Of a DNA stretch of 63,334 nucleotides, positions 1-11,603 are shown in pieces. The notes beneath the pieces were generated by a model. The model was not told the DNA's origin. It searched no databases and was given only the letters and a program-made list of their open reading frames with translations. Source of the stretch: Botryococcus braunii (taxonomy: Eukaryota > Chlorophyta > Trebouxiophyceae). The position numbers and the translations under genes are program-made. The stretch's first letter is position 1. Each line of letters begins with the position of its first letter. Location: contig KV908557.1 of assembly GCA_002005505.1 (NCBI GenBank), positions 204,122 to 267,455 of the forward strand, in the 5' to 3' direction.

Positions 1-78
1 GGCGGCCACGATATTGGGACTATGCATGACTGCAGGCGCCGAACTTGATATACGAGAAGAATAATTGTTTACAGAAAC

Positions 79-154
<76 letters not shown>

Positions 155-174
155 CACACAACACACAACACACA
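79..174. repeat. (CA)n microsatellite
   Basis: A dinucleotide CA tract of about 95 bp with small interruptions (a CG near 148 and AA near 160-170). It lies just upstream of the first recognisable golgin exon, so it is probably intronic. The reverse strand gives a meaningless poly-Val/Cys reading frame. Confidence 0.97.
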
Positions 175-229
175 AAATGACTACCAGGTGAACAAGCATG
201 TTTGAAGGGGGGAGGGGTCTCGCGGCCAG

Positions 230-3200
230 GTGAGGTTGGTGGCGGAGAGCATCAAGGCGGAGGCGGAAGGCAAAGAGACCTCCCGCCTGGAAGAGGTGAC
301 GGCCCTGAGGGCTGCAGCTGCAGAGTCTGCCGCACGCTGCCAGCAGCTGGATGCTGTTCTCAGCGAATGGGAGGCCGCCGTCACAGCTCGGGATGAGGAG
401 ATCCGTAACCTCCAGGTCTTTCCCTCCTCGACCCTTGTGAGCTGCTGCCGATAAGATTGGAATGGGAACGGACCCCATAAGCCCAAAACGGGACCCGACC
501 CGAGTCCCTGGCGGTCGAGACGAGACGGTGTCATGAAAGAGCCTTGGCTTGAAACTGTCTTTTTGCCTGCTTCCGCTGTCCTTCTTTGCACGGCCGGGCT
601 AGGACCGGCTGGCACTTGAAGCCAACTAGCTGCATCCTGTGGGGAACCAACCCCATCAACCAGGCACTCCTGCTCCCTGCCCCGCCCCTCGGAAGGCAAG
701 AACAAGGATGAGCAAGCTTCTGCAGTACGTGAAGCACAAGGGAGTGCACATGGAGTGCCTTGGCTGCGTCCATCTATTCGGCAGCAGATTGCTGATCCTT
801 AAACAAGGGTTGCACGGCACGTGCAGGCGGCCCTCGGAGAGCTGACGTATGAGAGCGAAGCTGCAGAGAGAATGCGGAGCAAGCTGAGAGCTGTGGAAGC
901 AGGGGAGCGGGCCGCCCGGGAGGAGGCCGCCATTGCCAGAGCGGCCGAAGAGCAGGCCCGCGCGGCCGCCCGCCAAGCTGCCCAAGAGCTGGAGCAACTG
1001 AAACACGGCGACGCCGGCCAACAGGAGCGCGAGCGCCGCCTCCAGGTGCCCCCCCCCCCCCCCCGCGCGGGTGTTCGAACAAGGTTGCGCCCGGAAGTCT
1101 GCTGGGAAGGTCGCTCGAGGTATCACCTGCACAAGCGCTGCGCTGCTGGAGGGCTGGCTCGGGGGGAGCCTGCTCGCCATCGATATTGCACTGCTGGTCT
1201 GATGGATCTTTCGCAGGGCCCGTGTTTCCGCAGTTACTTGCTGTCACGGCCCTGTGGGATTTCCTCTCGCTGGGGCAGACGCTGGCTTGTTGCGCGTCTC
1301 TCCCCCTTGCGGGGCTCGTTTGCCACCCCTGTGTTCAGTCACCCGGGGGGGGGGGGGGCAGTCCTTGGGTTTTGCCACTCGTGTGGTTACACACAGGGGC
1401 CCTTCCTTGTTTGTTGGCATCCAGAGTCCCACTCCGCCCGGCAAGCCCATCCAGGATTGCTGCATTGAATGGGACCAGGAGGCCGACCACTGTTTCTGTT
1501 GTGGCAGGGTGCCTGCGTGGGTCTGGGCTTACGTGCAGCAGTACGGCCATATCACAAAATTGGACTCATTAGTAACACAAGCTCCATATCACAAAATCGA
1601 ACTCATCTTAGTAACACAAGTTCCATATCACAAGGTCGACCTCATGAGTAACACGAGTTCCATATCACATGATCAGAACTCATTATCACTACGAGGTCCA
1701 TATCACAAATTCGATCTCATCAGTAACACAAGTTCCATATCGCTCTGGCATCGCGCATGGCAGGTTGCCAGCAGGAGCCCTTTCAAGAGGACCGTCCCTG
1801 ACTCCGCAGAGGGGCGTGGGGGGCAGGAGGAAGCAGCTATGCTGCGGAGAGCGCTGGCGGAGAGCATGAAGCGCATCAACCTGCTGAACAGCGACAGCAG
1901 TGCCATGGTGGATCGCCGCATCGTCGTGAAGCTGCTGGTCACGTTCTTCGAGCGCAAGCAGAGCCGGGAGGTCCTGGCTCTCATGTCTCGCATGCTGGGC
2001 TTCTCGGGTCCGCCCCCCTCCCTCCTCCCGCCTGCCCTCCCATCACGAGATTCTGCCCTGTGGAATAAACCTGCTCAGGTCAGCTTTCCCTCCTGGCGCT
2101 GTGGTGTTAAGCGCTGTTTCACTGCCTCGTTCCTCTGCCCCCCAGTGCGTTTTTTGCACTACTGTGCAATGTGACACTGTGCAGGTGGTAATGCAAGTGC
2201 AGTCTTGCTAAGGGTGCTCATGTTTTTCTGTGGCCCCCCCCCCTCCCCCCGGGGCAGATTAACCACTACCCACTGACACAATCCTTACACCACAAGGCTC
2301 CGTCATTGCAATCAAGCACATGGGTCGAGTGTTTGGCCCCCACCGGAAGGAGTCATCGTTGCATTTAGTGCATGGGTGGTGGGAGGTTGGGCTCCGGCAT
2401 TAGTGCAGGTATGGCACGGAGGGTAATAGAGGCATGCACAATGTTAAGGAAGATAAGAAGCCAGCCCTGGATCTGGACCAAGTTGTATTGTATGGGGCGT
2501 GGGGAACGGGAGCTCAGATGATGAAAAGAGGCGAGTCGGGCTTGCTGGCTCAAAGAAGGGCGTGCTGGGCACGGTGGCGGCCATGCCACTCTCCCTGTTG
2601 GGGGCGGGTGGCGGATCTGTGTCGGGCGCCCTCAGCCCGGCCGCTTCTGCCTCCTCCGAAACTCTGGCAGACTCCTGGATAGACTTCCTTATCCAGCAGG
2701 CAGAAGCGGCCGACGATGCCGAGGCCAGCCTGTCTCAACCGCCTCCCTCAGGTGGGGCCCTGCTGCTGGTTTCCAGGCGTTCCCAACTCAGGCGTTTGGA
2801 TTGCTGTTCTCCCTTGCAAGTTCAGGATAGGCTCGATACGACTGACCTTGTCTTTCGAGGTTTGCCTGTCAAAAACTTATTGAAACGATGACCTGTGAGG
2901 TTTACGCAGTACGGAGCCTCTGGTATCTAAGCCCGCTTATTGGCCAGCCCTCTCGAATCCTCGCCGCTACTCCCCCTCCTCTCCTCCTCCTGCTAGCACC
3001 CTGCATTGCCACTCCCTATCTTCTTCTTTTCCTCACATGTCCGTTGTGGGTGGTTTGTGGTGCTTGTGCGAGGTCGTGTGCATCCATGTGCTGCGTGGTT
3101 GCCTTGTATCAAGCCCAGTGGCAACTCGACGTTGATTGTTACTGGTCGTCTGCTCGAGGGTACCCATGCGGATTGTGGTTTCAGAGCCCTGTGGATATGA

Positions 3201-3468
3201 TGGCTTGCCTGGCAGGTATTTTGATGCTGGGCTTGCCCTGACAACAGGTGTCGCTTGTGTGATCAGGCACACCCCGAGTCCTGAGAAGCACAATCATGTA
3301 CGCTGGCGAGGGCTTAGGACTGGGGTCGCCTGAAATCTGTGTTGTGTGCCTGCAGGGACCCTGAGGCTGACACCGAATGTAGGAGAAAGTCGTTCAGTTC
3401 GGCCCCCTGCTGTCAGCCCTAACGAGAGCAGTACCCCTCGCACTCCAATTTTCGGGCCCCCACGTTGA
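230..3468 (+). CDS. Golgin candidate 3/4-like protein, C-terminal part (five exons, 5' end outside window)
   Basis: This is the C-terminal half of a Golgi-associated coiled-coil tether resembling plant golgin candidates 3/4. I infer exons 230-415, 827-1045, 1827-2007, 2518-2751 and, less surely, 3356-3468, ending in TGA at 3466. Each is bounded by AG...GT, and phases agree at every junction (0, 0, 1, 1). Exons 1-2 are charged, Ala/Glu-rich coiled coil; joining them gives NLQ-AALGELTYESEAAE, as in plant golgins. Exon 3 encodes a GRAB-type domain with the motif DRRIVVKLLVTFFERK and then MLGFS. Exon 4 restores DDEKRRVGLA across the junction and ends with the family's tail motif (DSWIDFLIQQAE). 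GRAB domains are known to bind Arf/Arl GTPases at the Golgi. The last exon has no recognised motif and could be wrong. GC content is much higher than in the flanking transposons. Confidence 0.85.
1547..1740. repeat. Intronic minisatellite, five units of 37-39 bp
   Basis: Five imperfect tandem units begin with CCATATCAC at 1547, 1584, 1623, 1660 and 1698, with a sixth partial start at 1735. Most units contain a variant of CTCAT followed by AGTAACAC. The array lies in the golgin intron between the exons ending at 1045 and starting at 1827. It encodes nothing convincing. Confidence 0.9.
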
Positions 3469-5546
3469 CCCTCTTCCTTTTCCCCCTCTTCCTCGTGGCA
3501 GCAGGGCCTGGCCTGCGCTCGGTGATGATCCTGCGTGAGGCATGTGGTGTCCTTCATATGTACAAGTGCCATGTGGAAGCAATCCACTGTCCAGAGATCA
3601 AATAGTTTTAGCTCGGGTGCTGCATAGCTTGGCTCAGGTAGTGGGCAGGCTGTCCGGTATCTATTGAAGTTGAATGCGATGGCAAGCAGTTCTCAGTATG
3701 CGTCACTTTTATAGATCTGCAGGGTTGTGCCTCCGTCACAGTTCGTCGTGCCAGTCCTGAGTAGGGAAATTACGATTCTTGTTGAGAAAAGTCGTCATGC
3801 TCAGACCGGGATCACATGATGTGGTCGGTTTCGCACTGCCATGCTCCACATTGAAGCATGGGCAGGTTTCCAGGACGATTGTGAAGGCAACGCGCGGCGC
3901 GTTGCCTTCATGATCTCATTGTGATTGTCGTGGAGCCAGCGTTCTTTGTTGCCCCCTGTCAGGCCCCTGGGCCGCACCACTAGATTGCAGGACGCAGTAT
4001 CCAATTTGATCTTTCGTCATCCTGACCAGGGTACGACAACCCGTGCAGGGTCCGTACAGGGATTGGGCTTGGCATGCCAGGCCCGTAAAATATCCAGAAA
4101 GGCATTCGGGAACGCCGCACGTTTTGCAACATTTGCAAGGTCCTTCTACGGGGGGGCACCCTCGCCTTATCTGCAAGGCAATACGGGTTCCTCGACAGAA
4201 AATAGGGTTAGGTAAGGGAAATTTACGGGGATGGAGGACAGCTTTAAAGACGATGATCCTCAGTTAGCTTTTGGCTTTTTGTTGAGGACCAGCACTGTCC
4301 CTCCGATGACTCAGGCGTGCCAGGTACAATATGAAGCCCAGCATCCAGGTAGTTTTCGCTTACATTTTGATTATTTGGTGACAAAATATGATTTGATTTA
4401 TGCTATGCATCGTCGGGGGGGATGATGAAGAACGGAACGTTGGCCACACAAGAACACATACGCAAGTCAGGTCGGCCACTGAGCTCGAGGAACCGGCTCA
4501 AACGAAGCAAAAGCCACAAGCCATTCAGTCAACTATACCTCAATATTCTACTGACTTGGTAGTAGTAGTAATGCGTGGTGCACATGCACCAAGCAAGAGT
4601 ATCTCATGTAATCAAGCAAGACTTATCATGACATATATGTTTGAACCCGTGGAATCGCCTTCAACGTGATGCCTCCTTTGCCGTTTTCACATTGGTTTGT
4701 GGTGTTGTCACGGCATTAGTTGTTCGTGAGCTTATGTGTAGGAATTGCAAAACTTCATAGCCCGTACAACCAATTTACGTGGAGGTAGCTAGTACTGCCT
4801 CAGTCGCCTGGTACGGTCTGTCGCTTTTGAGTCGCCCGCTCGCGACCAGTCGGGCAGATTTGCTTGGGCTGGAGTTTTTGTGATGGAAACAACGTTTACT
4901 GACATCAACTTGTAAACAAACAAGATCGATACGCAATGAATTGCTTCCATACTAGGTAGTGTGTGTGATGCCTGTATTCCCAGGTACGGAGAACCACAAC
5001 GTCTCCCACCACAAGCCTACGTCAAATAGCCAAGGTAACTCCACACTTGCTGCTTAGTCTAAGGCTGGCTAGGTTTGCTCGGTAGGCTACTCTGCGAGGG
5101 AATAGGTCCCAGGAGACGTCCTTGGAGATCTCGCACAAATTGGGGGTGTCTAGCCGAAGGTTCAAAAGCGGTAGGAACGCTGAAAACCCATCAAAATGCC
5201 TTACAACTCTAACATGATTGAGATGCCAATATAACACACTTTGGTCTGCAATCATTTTCGCTAAGCTTTATGTACCACTTCCTGATCGAGGTACCTGATA
5301 CAGACCAGGTGAGACATACACCACAAGTTCAACAGGTCATTAGGCTGGTAAGGGTCTCTGGACATATCATACCTGCCAGAACTATCATTGCTCAATGGTT
5401 TAAGTAGTCTAATCACGATATCGTGAAGCGCATCGAGGTTTTAGGCGTCGCCGTGCCTTTCCGGATCGACGTGAAGTGAATCCTGATTTATCGATAGCAG
5501 TAAGTCTTTAGTCACAACACATAGTTCAACTTGGGCAGGGTCGTTC
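3469..5546. other. Intergenic stretch, no gene recognised
   Basis: About 2 kb between the golgin gene and the LINE fragment. I see no reading frame with a recognisable domain on either strand. The only structures are a perfect inverted repeat at 3882-3910 and AT-rich sequence after about 4250. The last few hundred bases may be eroded LINE sequence upstream of 5547, but I cannot show this. Confidence 0.5.
3882..3910. repeat. Perfect 14-bp inverted repeat
   Basis: Arms TGAAGGCAACGCGC (3882-3895) and GCGCGTTGCCTTCA (3897-3910) are separated by one G. RNA from either strand would form a strong GC-rich hairpin. It lies about 400 bp beyond the proposed golgin stop codon. No function is evident. 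Confidence 0.9.
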
Positions 5547-6086
5547 ATGCGTGCCTTGATAAAACTTGGATACCCCTATCCGGTGGACTGTCATAGTCCT
5601 CATGAGGTGGACATGGATACTTTCAGGGCAATACTCACTAATGCCCAGCGGCTCTCGGATGAGGGATTGCACATCTCTCCTAGACTAGCACCTAAGGACC
5701 CCCAACTATGCACTTATCTTCGATGGTTTGCCCCAACAAGGCCGGTTCAACGTGAAATACTGTTTTCTGTGCCAGTTAGTGTTAGGCGCGTTAGGCAATT
5801 TTTTAAGTTTCGTCTTGGAGTCCATGACTTACCTATAGATGCAGGAAGACGCACTCATGTCCCCCGTTCAGAACGTCTATGTGACATGTGCGGCATAGCG
5901 GTGGGGGATGAGCATCATTTTGTGTTTCATTGCCCTGCACTTGCTCAGGTTCGTGACCGCTATCCACATTTGTTCTTGTCCCACTCGTGGTCACTACGTA
6001 ATTTCATCTGGCAAGAGGATCAGGTTGCGGTGATTAATTTTATATTTGATGCATTCCAGGCCCGTCAAGTGTGTCAGCGGCGATGA
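5547..6086 (+). pseudogene. LINE-type reverse transcriptase, C-terminal fragment
   Basis: A 179-aa frame resembling the extreme C-terminus of non-LTR retrotransposon ORF2 proteins. Near residues 80-135 it has a core rich in R/F (RQFFKFRLGVHDLP) and then a zinc-binding-type cluster: CDMC, then DEHHFVFHC. This matches the Cys-His module found after the reverse transcriptase of many LINEs. The catalytic reverse transcriptase itself is not visible upstream, as expected for a 5'-truncated insertion. Downstream sequence to about 6270 is T-rich with TTC repeats and may be the element's 3' UTR. The alternative is a host protein with a similar Cys-His cluster, which I think less likely in this context. 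Confidence 0.6.
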
Positions 6087-6848
6087 CTTGGCCATTTTTC
6101 TTGTTCTTTTTCATTTTCATTATCCAGATATTAGTATGGTTATCTGTGTTATCTCATAATATTGTTTCAACTAGGTTCTCATATACCGTTGGTTTATTCG
6201 TTAACATCTCATCAAGCCCTTTGGGCTGGGTTGATGTAATTCTTTCTTCTTCTTTCTTCTTTAGTATGTAAAGCGCCATTGCTCTATACTGCTGTTGCGT
6301 CTTGGATTGCATCTGTTGGTTCACTGACACGTGCTTGTAAGGGAGTTGTTTCTCCCCTGACGTCTTGTTCCGCTAAAGTTTACGAAAGCAAGCTTGTATT
6401 TGGGCTTAACGAGGTGGTAGATGTCACTGAAATTTGGCTGGTTGTGCGAGGTGACCCCCAAGGGTGTACAGGGCTGCGTCCCGGCCGCACAAGTCGAGGC
6501 TGAAGTGCGTCTATAACGAAGTGGGCCGAGGTTTAGAAAGTTGTAAGAGACAGAACTGGTCATTTACTAAATTACAAGAAGCGTATGAGTAGCTGACAGA
6601 TACCGTCCTCGATGTAGATTGCAGTTCGAGTTGAGGTCGCGAACACGCTTAAGTATGCCGTGATGGATAAAAAACCTTGATATGCAGGGACTACAAAGAA
6701 TAAGAGTTTTATAGTGTCTGTGCAGAGCGCGTGTTTTGGGGGGACAACCGGGAAGAGGTTGTTCCAGAAGACCCCTAGGTATCCAGTGAGTGATCTGTAA
6801 CTGTGTGTGTTTTGTGAAATCTAACTGAATACATAGGAAGGTGTGAGT
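6087..6848. other. Non-coding stretch between LINE and R3
   Basis: The first 190 bp are T-rich (TTCTT runs near 6240-6260) and probably the LINE 3' UTR. The remaining 570 bp up to the R3 gag start hold no recognisable gene. They may contain the 5' LTR or leader of R3, but no second copy exists in the window to define LTR ends. Confidence 0.4.
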
Positions 6849-7500
6849 ATGGATCCCCTAACATTAGATCCAGCCGATCAGTCTACAGTAAGTGTAAGGA
6901 ACCGTCGTTCCCACAGTGAGCAAGGCAGTGGGCTGGCTACTCCAAGATCACCAGAATTGCCTAACCGAAATGAATTGATTCCATTGATTGCTGACGATGC
7001 TGATAATCATAACATGTATTTGCAAATCTTAAACACTATGGATAGTGGTACTGTTACCAATGCTGCTGCAGACTTTGCGTTAGCTTGTTCGAGCAAACCT
7101 GGTCAGTCCGTTGAGCAGCAGGTGTGGTGGTTACTAAACGGTGTGAACAGATTTGCTATAAATAGCAACAGGCAGAACCACAGCAATATCAACAGTGCAG
7201 TTCATTCAGCAGTACAGAGCGTTATGCAAACCAATTTATTGAGGCAACCAGCATTGCAGCTGCGAGATATTACGCCGCAAGAAATTGCTGCCAGACGGAA
7301 CAACTGTTATGAAAGAATGCCCAAGCTTAAATAGGGCGGAGATATTGAGGCGCATTTCCGACAGGTAAGAAGAGCCCTTCAGTTTGATGGTGCAGGCCTT
7401 AGTGAGCCTGAAAGGGTGGATATTGTCAGGAAATGCACTGAGCAAGATATTGATGTTTCTAGACGTATGGAGCCCAAGTTGGTAGCAAGATTTACCATTC
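6849..7500 (+). pseudogene. R3 gag-like N-terminal region
   Basis: The frame opens at ATG 6849 (MDPLTLDP...) and runs about 160 codons to TAG at 7332. Past that stop the same frame continues for about 55 codons with a hydrophilic gag-like sequence (DIEAHFRQVRRALQFDG...) to another TAG near 7502. The sequence is Asn/Gln-rich and has no diagnostic domain. The assignment rests on position upstream of protease and reverse transcriptase. The in-frame stops mark it as dead. Confidence 0.55.
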
Positions 7501-7553
7501 AGTAGATGAGTATGCTGAAGATGCCCTCTTACATCGAAGAATTCAGTCTGGTT

Positions 7554-7622
7554 CCCCCCCACACCGCTGTGCTTTTAAAAAGCGCAGCGGTTACATTTTA
7601 AAAGCACAGCGGTGTGGGGGGG
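7554..7622. repeat. Foldback hairpin insertion in R3 gag (perfect 27-bp arms)
   Basis: Arms 7554-7580 and 7596-7622 are exact reverse complements: seven C (or G) plus ACACCGCTGTGCTTTTAAAA. They are separated by 15 nt that partly repeat the arm again. A third, partial copy of CCGCTGTGCTTTTA lies at about 7641-7654. The structure interrupts the gag-like frame and looks like a small foldback or MITE-type insertion. Target duplications are not clear. Confidence 0.8.
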
Positions 7623-7756
7623 AGGAGAAGGCTAACTGGAACCGCTGTGCTTTTAGCGAAGCGGCTGGAGCCTCCCTCCTAACATCTTAGATGTAAACGG
7701 TTACACCGACCACCAGCATAGCAGGTTAAATGTGAGGGGGAAGCAGTATCCAAGAT

Positions 7757-8971
7757 GTGTTCCAACCTGACATGCATGGATATCGTGAAGTGATTCGTGG
7801 GAAACGTCAAAAGAAAGATCAGTCTGCTGTCAGTTATCTGTCGCATATTCGAGATGTGGGGTATCATCATTGGGTAGGAGTTCCCACCAGTGAAGAAGTG
7901 TTTTTACTGAACATTGAAACAATGATGACTGACCACCGTAAAAGCATGCTCAAGTCCTATTGGATGTCACGCGCCGCATTGGAACGAAGCACCACTGCCA
8001 GACCAATATCCTTCATGGACTTGGAAAGGTGGGCTGCTCAATCCGATGCGGAGCAAATTAATTCAAGACACAACCATGGAGCTGCACACAACTTTGATGC
8101 TCTTCTAGCTCAGCTCAAGGATGATGACAAAGGTAAGAGCCGTGGTAGGGGTAGAGGTCGTGGCCGAGGTGCAGCCCACAATTTTGAGGCTTTTCAAGAA
8201 ACCCCTGCAAGTTCTTTTGTTGTCCAAGTAAGCTCTCGAATGTCTAGTGACAGTGAGGAAGACATTGACATTGTGTATAGTTTACCAAATACGCCATCGG
8301 GCTTGGCACTATCTGCACGAAGAAGTGTTAGCACCAGTGTCCCTGTTGGTAGTAGCCATGTCAGGCACAATCACAACAGTCCCGTAAAGTCTCCTCAGCC
8401 GTTTATAACCAATGTGATTACCAACTCAAGGAGAGAGCCTTATGTACCTGTGCCTGTTAGCACTATGACCCCAATGTGTGTATCCATGCCTGTTTCAAAT
8501 ATTCTGCACACTCCCTCTTGCGGGTTGGTAAGCCCGACCAACAAAATTATGTCACACCCTGTTTCACCAGCCGTGGCTACGGCTGGGCCTGCTGTAAATT
8601 CCATGAAAGCAGCCCCATCAAAGTCAAACCAATGGCAGACAGTAAGCAGCAAAAGAAGGCGACCAATTACAGCAGTCCCTTCACAGTCAGCTCCCAATGT
8701 CAGCCCCAGGACCCAACAGCCAGATATAACCATTGTGGCCGGTCTGTTCAGCGTATTTGACAAAGCTGCCATGGCACTACATGCTCCCATGCTTCAATCA
8801 ACAATCAGCTCAAACTCAACAAGTTTACAGCCGACAATATGTGCAGTCTCTTACTTGTCTGTCAATCCTTTTGAGCAACTATCGGAACTGACAAATCCAG
8901 AACAGCCGGCACCTCATGTACTTCCGGAACAAGTGCGAGTATTACCCCAAGCAGAGCAGTTGGCTAGGTAG
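7757..8971 (+). pseudogene. R3 gag C-terminal region
   Basis: A 404-codon open frame that continues the gag-like sequence; its first codon is GTG, so this is not a true start. The N-terminal third is compatible with a gag capsid (QPDMHGYREVIRGKRQKKDQSA begins it, shown here only in part). Around residues 130-140 there is an Arg-Gly repeat (GRGRGRGRG), a likely nucleic-acid-binding tract. The rest is Ser/Pro/Thr-rich linker. It ends in TAG at 8969. No CCHC knuckle is seen. Confidence 0.55.
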
Positions 8972-9336
8972 CCACTTCCTGCAACACCTCGTACTGTAAG
9001 CGGCCCTTCTCACCATGATCCTGTTGCGCAGTGTAACATGGTCTCATATGACTTAACACCTCTTTCCGGCACAGTGCATAATTCCTCGTTGCGGCATTTG
9101 GATGTAAATGCTGTGCAAGGCCGAAGGCCTAATCATGCTGAACACTTCAGGCCTCAGGATAGAGAAAACAACAGGCCAGCAGCACCCAACTCATACTTTT
9201 ATACCCCTGAAAGTAGGCTGGGTAGTGCCTTCTTTTTACATGTCTTTCACTGCTTTGGTGCAATTAGTCAAAAACCCAAAGTTCCTTGTAGCGATGGACG
9301 CCATGCATGATCTGTTAGAACCTCAAAACCCTGAAC

Positions 9337-10089
9337 GTGAGGCCATCATCAATGTGCACTCATGGAGGTTGCTGCAGAATACCAAATTCCCCTTGCTTGT
9401 ACACTGAATTCACAACCCCTTCAGTCTGGAGGGGGAAGAGTACTAACTTCTGTGCTGAAGCCCAAGTCCGAACGCAACATTCGGGCCTGGACTTGTGTGC
9501 TTCAACCATGATTGATCGCAACGACTTGGATGAAGTACCGATTTTGTTTCTTATATCTCCATCGTGGCAAGTACAAGCGCCACTTCCAAGTGATATCTCA
9601 CAGCACAGTTATGTGGAAATGGCTGCGGCTAAGGTGCACCCTCTTTTTATACCAACAGCATCTACGCCCACTGTGCAATTCAAGTTGACTGATAGATCAG
9701 GAACTGTGCTAAGTGACACCCGCAACGCGTATCTAGATACGGGTTGCAATGTGAACCTCATTTCCAAGAGAGCCTTTCTTAGAGATGGCAACTGTCTTGG
9801 TCCTGATACTGTGCTTTACAAGATTCGTCCTTTCACTGTAAGCCTGGCTGACGGCAAATCTCATGCCGTTACTATGCAAATGATCAACAATGCCTGCTTA
9901 GCCATAGGCAAAGCTTTTTATTTACTGAATTTTCTCATTGTGGATTCTTTGACCCAGGACTACCTGAAAGGATGTCCATTTCTCTACATGTATGATGGCC
10001 AAGTCAAACTTGCCGCATCCAAATTGTCTATCGGTGTACCACAGAAAAACCTCATAGACAAAGAAGCGGGATACAATAGGCCATATTAG
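9337..10089 (+). pseudogene. R3 aspartic protease region
   Basis: The useful part begins near 9508 (MIDRNDLDEVP...). The retroviral-type aspartic protease signature appears as YLDTGCNVNLIS at about 9730-9765. It is followed by the expected beta-rich segment (VSLADGKSHAVTMQM) and a flap-distal motif ending LKGCPFLY, which corresponds to the family's ILG-D-L block. The frame stops at 10087. It sits between gag-like and reverse transcriptase sequence, as in Ty3/gypsy elements. Confidence 0.65.
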
Positions 10090-10206
10090 ACTGTAGATAT
10101 AAAATTCCATACGAAGAAACTCACATTAGCCACAGATTAGGCTAGGATGGTACTAACCTGTGGTGCAGCAAGATCCATCCATGACCTTGGTTTTCGAGTC
10201 CCGCCA

Positions 10207-10230
10207 TCCCGCCATAGGCCTATGGCGGGA
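10207..10230. repeat. Perfect 24-bp palindrome
   Basis: TCCCGCCATAGG and its exact reverse complement meet at an AGGCCT centre with no loop. It lies between the R3 protease and reverse transcriptase fragments, in sequence that does not fit either frame, so it may mark a small insertion. Confidence 0.9.
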
Positions 10231-10320
10231 TAAGATCCCGCAGTAGCAAGTGCCCCCGGAGTTGTGAGCATATGACCCGCTACGCAAGTCATCCGGAACT
10301 GCACGTGTGATGCTGCACTT

Positions 10321-11364
10321 ATGCCTTTCTCTGTAGCACTGAGAGAGGAGCTTCAATGTTACGGTGATGCTGACTTAGTACTAAGTCTAGTCCCATCTCC
10401 AATCCCTCAATCTATTACTTCTATCCACACTGTACAAATTGAAGATGTAGACATGGTTAATGAAGATGTCATGATGGCAGAAGTAATTGCAACCCCTAAG
10501 CTGTTACCCTCTGATGAAGAGAAGAAGAAGAAGAATATTGAATTGCTGTTATCCCAATATTCTTGCTTGTTTAGTACTGGCCAGAGTGATCTGGGCAGAA
10601 TTGCTAATCCGGAGATTTGCCATCGCATAATTGTTCATGATGATGCTTCTCCACCCTCTCGTTTTAGATCCATGTCTACGTATTCTGAAAGAGAGCGAGA
10701 ATTATGGCTAGTGAAGTTAAGATGCTGCTTGACTTGGGCATAGTACAACCCTCTGATACTCCTTGGGAATCTGCCCCCGTGATTGTCAAAAAGCATGATG
10801 GTTCTCTTCGCTTGTGCATTGATTTTCGCCCCCTCAATAAGGTTAGTGTGCCTGACCCATAACCTTTGCCTGTCATTGACGCTATGCTACGTAGGATGTC
10901 TAAGGCTGAATATTTTTCCAGTGTGGATATTGCCTCTGCATTTTGGCAAGTTCCCATGCATGACATTGATAAGAGATTCACTGGCTTTATGACACCTAAT
11001 GGAAAATATGAATGGCTTCGTATGCCTTTCGGGCTCAAGAATGCGTCAAGTACTTTTCAAAGGCTAATGGACCACATAGCGGGTCAGACTGATTTTACTG
11101 CCGCATACCTTGATGACATTTACATTTTTTCTGAGACATGGGGGGCACACCTCATACATATAGAAGGAGTGTTCAAAGCCCTTGCTGAAAACCATATCAA
11201 GTTGAAACTCCCGAAATGCATTTTTGGTGCCCCCTCTCTCAAAGCACTTGGCCATATTGTAGGAAATGGTGAAATGCGACCTGACCCTGACAATGTTGAA
11301 GCCATACTTGCCTTACCTGTCCCTCGCGATATACACATGGTGCGGTCTGTCCTTGGTGCATATG
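10321..11364 (+). pseudogene. R3 reverse transcriptase (Ty3/gypsy type), 3'-truncated
   Basis: Reverse transcriptase motifs occur in order: a primer-grip/finger region (APVIVKKHDGSLRLCIDFRPL, 10770-10840, one frame off), SSVDIASAFWQV, MPFGLKNASSTFQRLMD, and the catalytic YLDD at 11106-11117, then LGHIVGN and VRSVLGAY. The copy is inactive: at least one frameshift near 10720-10740, and TAA at 10860 where the family normally has Tyr in DPYPLP. The frame runs into the Gypsy-2 LTR at 11365. RNase H and integrase are absent. Confidence 0.85.
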
Positions 11365-11588
11365 TGTGATGGCAAAGGAAGAGAGAGAGCGACGAGACAC
11401 CAGTCAGGTCAGAGCATTCAGCGGAATCTGTTACAAGCCGGTCAGCGCCGGGACTTCCTTCGACGCCAAGACGCGTGCCACTTTCTAGAACCTTCGATCA
11501 AACCGGGAATCCTACACATTTCAGGACCTGGCAGCTTCCTGCCCAAAATCCTACACATTTCAGGACCTGGCAGCTTCCTGCCGTTACA
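11365..11588 (-). repeat. Gypsy-2 3' LTR (about 224 bp)
   Basis: Read on the minus strand it begins TGTAACGGCAGG directly after a polypurine tract and ends GCCATCACA, giving TG...CA ends. It contains a 36-bp segment duplicated with a 39-bp period (11508-11543 and 11547-11582). The left end could be two bases further out because of a TGTG repeat. No partner LTR is in the window to confirm the length. Confidence 0.65.
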
Positions 11589-11603
11589 ACTTCCCCCTCC
11601 CCT
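11589..11603 (-). promoter_or_regulatory. Gypsy-2 polypurine tract
   Basis: On the minus strand the 15 bases immediately upstream of the LTR read AGGGGAGGGGGAAGT, almost purely purine. This is the expected site for priming plus-strand DNA synthesis during reverse transcription. Confidence 0.7.

Larger units (their letters stand above)
6849..11364 (+). mobile_element. R3: decayed Ty3/gypsy-like retrotransposon, truncated at its 3' side
   Basis: Fragments of gag, protease and reverse transcriptase occur in the correct order on the plus strand. They are broken by stop codons, frameshifts and a foldback insertion. Similarity stops inside the reverse transcriptase thumb/connection region (after VRSVLGAY), where the LTR of Gypsy-2 begins at 11365. 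RNase H and integrase are missing. Neither LTR can be recognised. R3 is the oldest layer of the nest: it is interrupted by Gypsy-2, which is interrupted by Copia-D, which is interrupted by Copia-A. Confidence 0.75.

Noticed and set aside
20..478. A 152-codon minus-strand frame with a long poly-Val/Cys tract
   Set aside because: It is the reverse reading of the CA microsatellite and the golgin exon; no plausible protein.
2888..3241. A 117-codon plus-strand frame downstream of golgin exon 4
   Set aside because: No domain, composition typical of intron; it lies between two proposed golgin exons whose phases match.
5022..5255. A 77-codon minus-strand frame upstream of the LINE fragment
   Set aside because: No motif, opposite strand to the LINE, and no supporting context.
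7757..8971. Possible host RNA-binding protein with an RGRGRG tract
   Set aside because: It lies between gag-like and protease sequence in the same orientation and lacks a start codon, so it is better explained as gag of R3.
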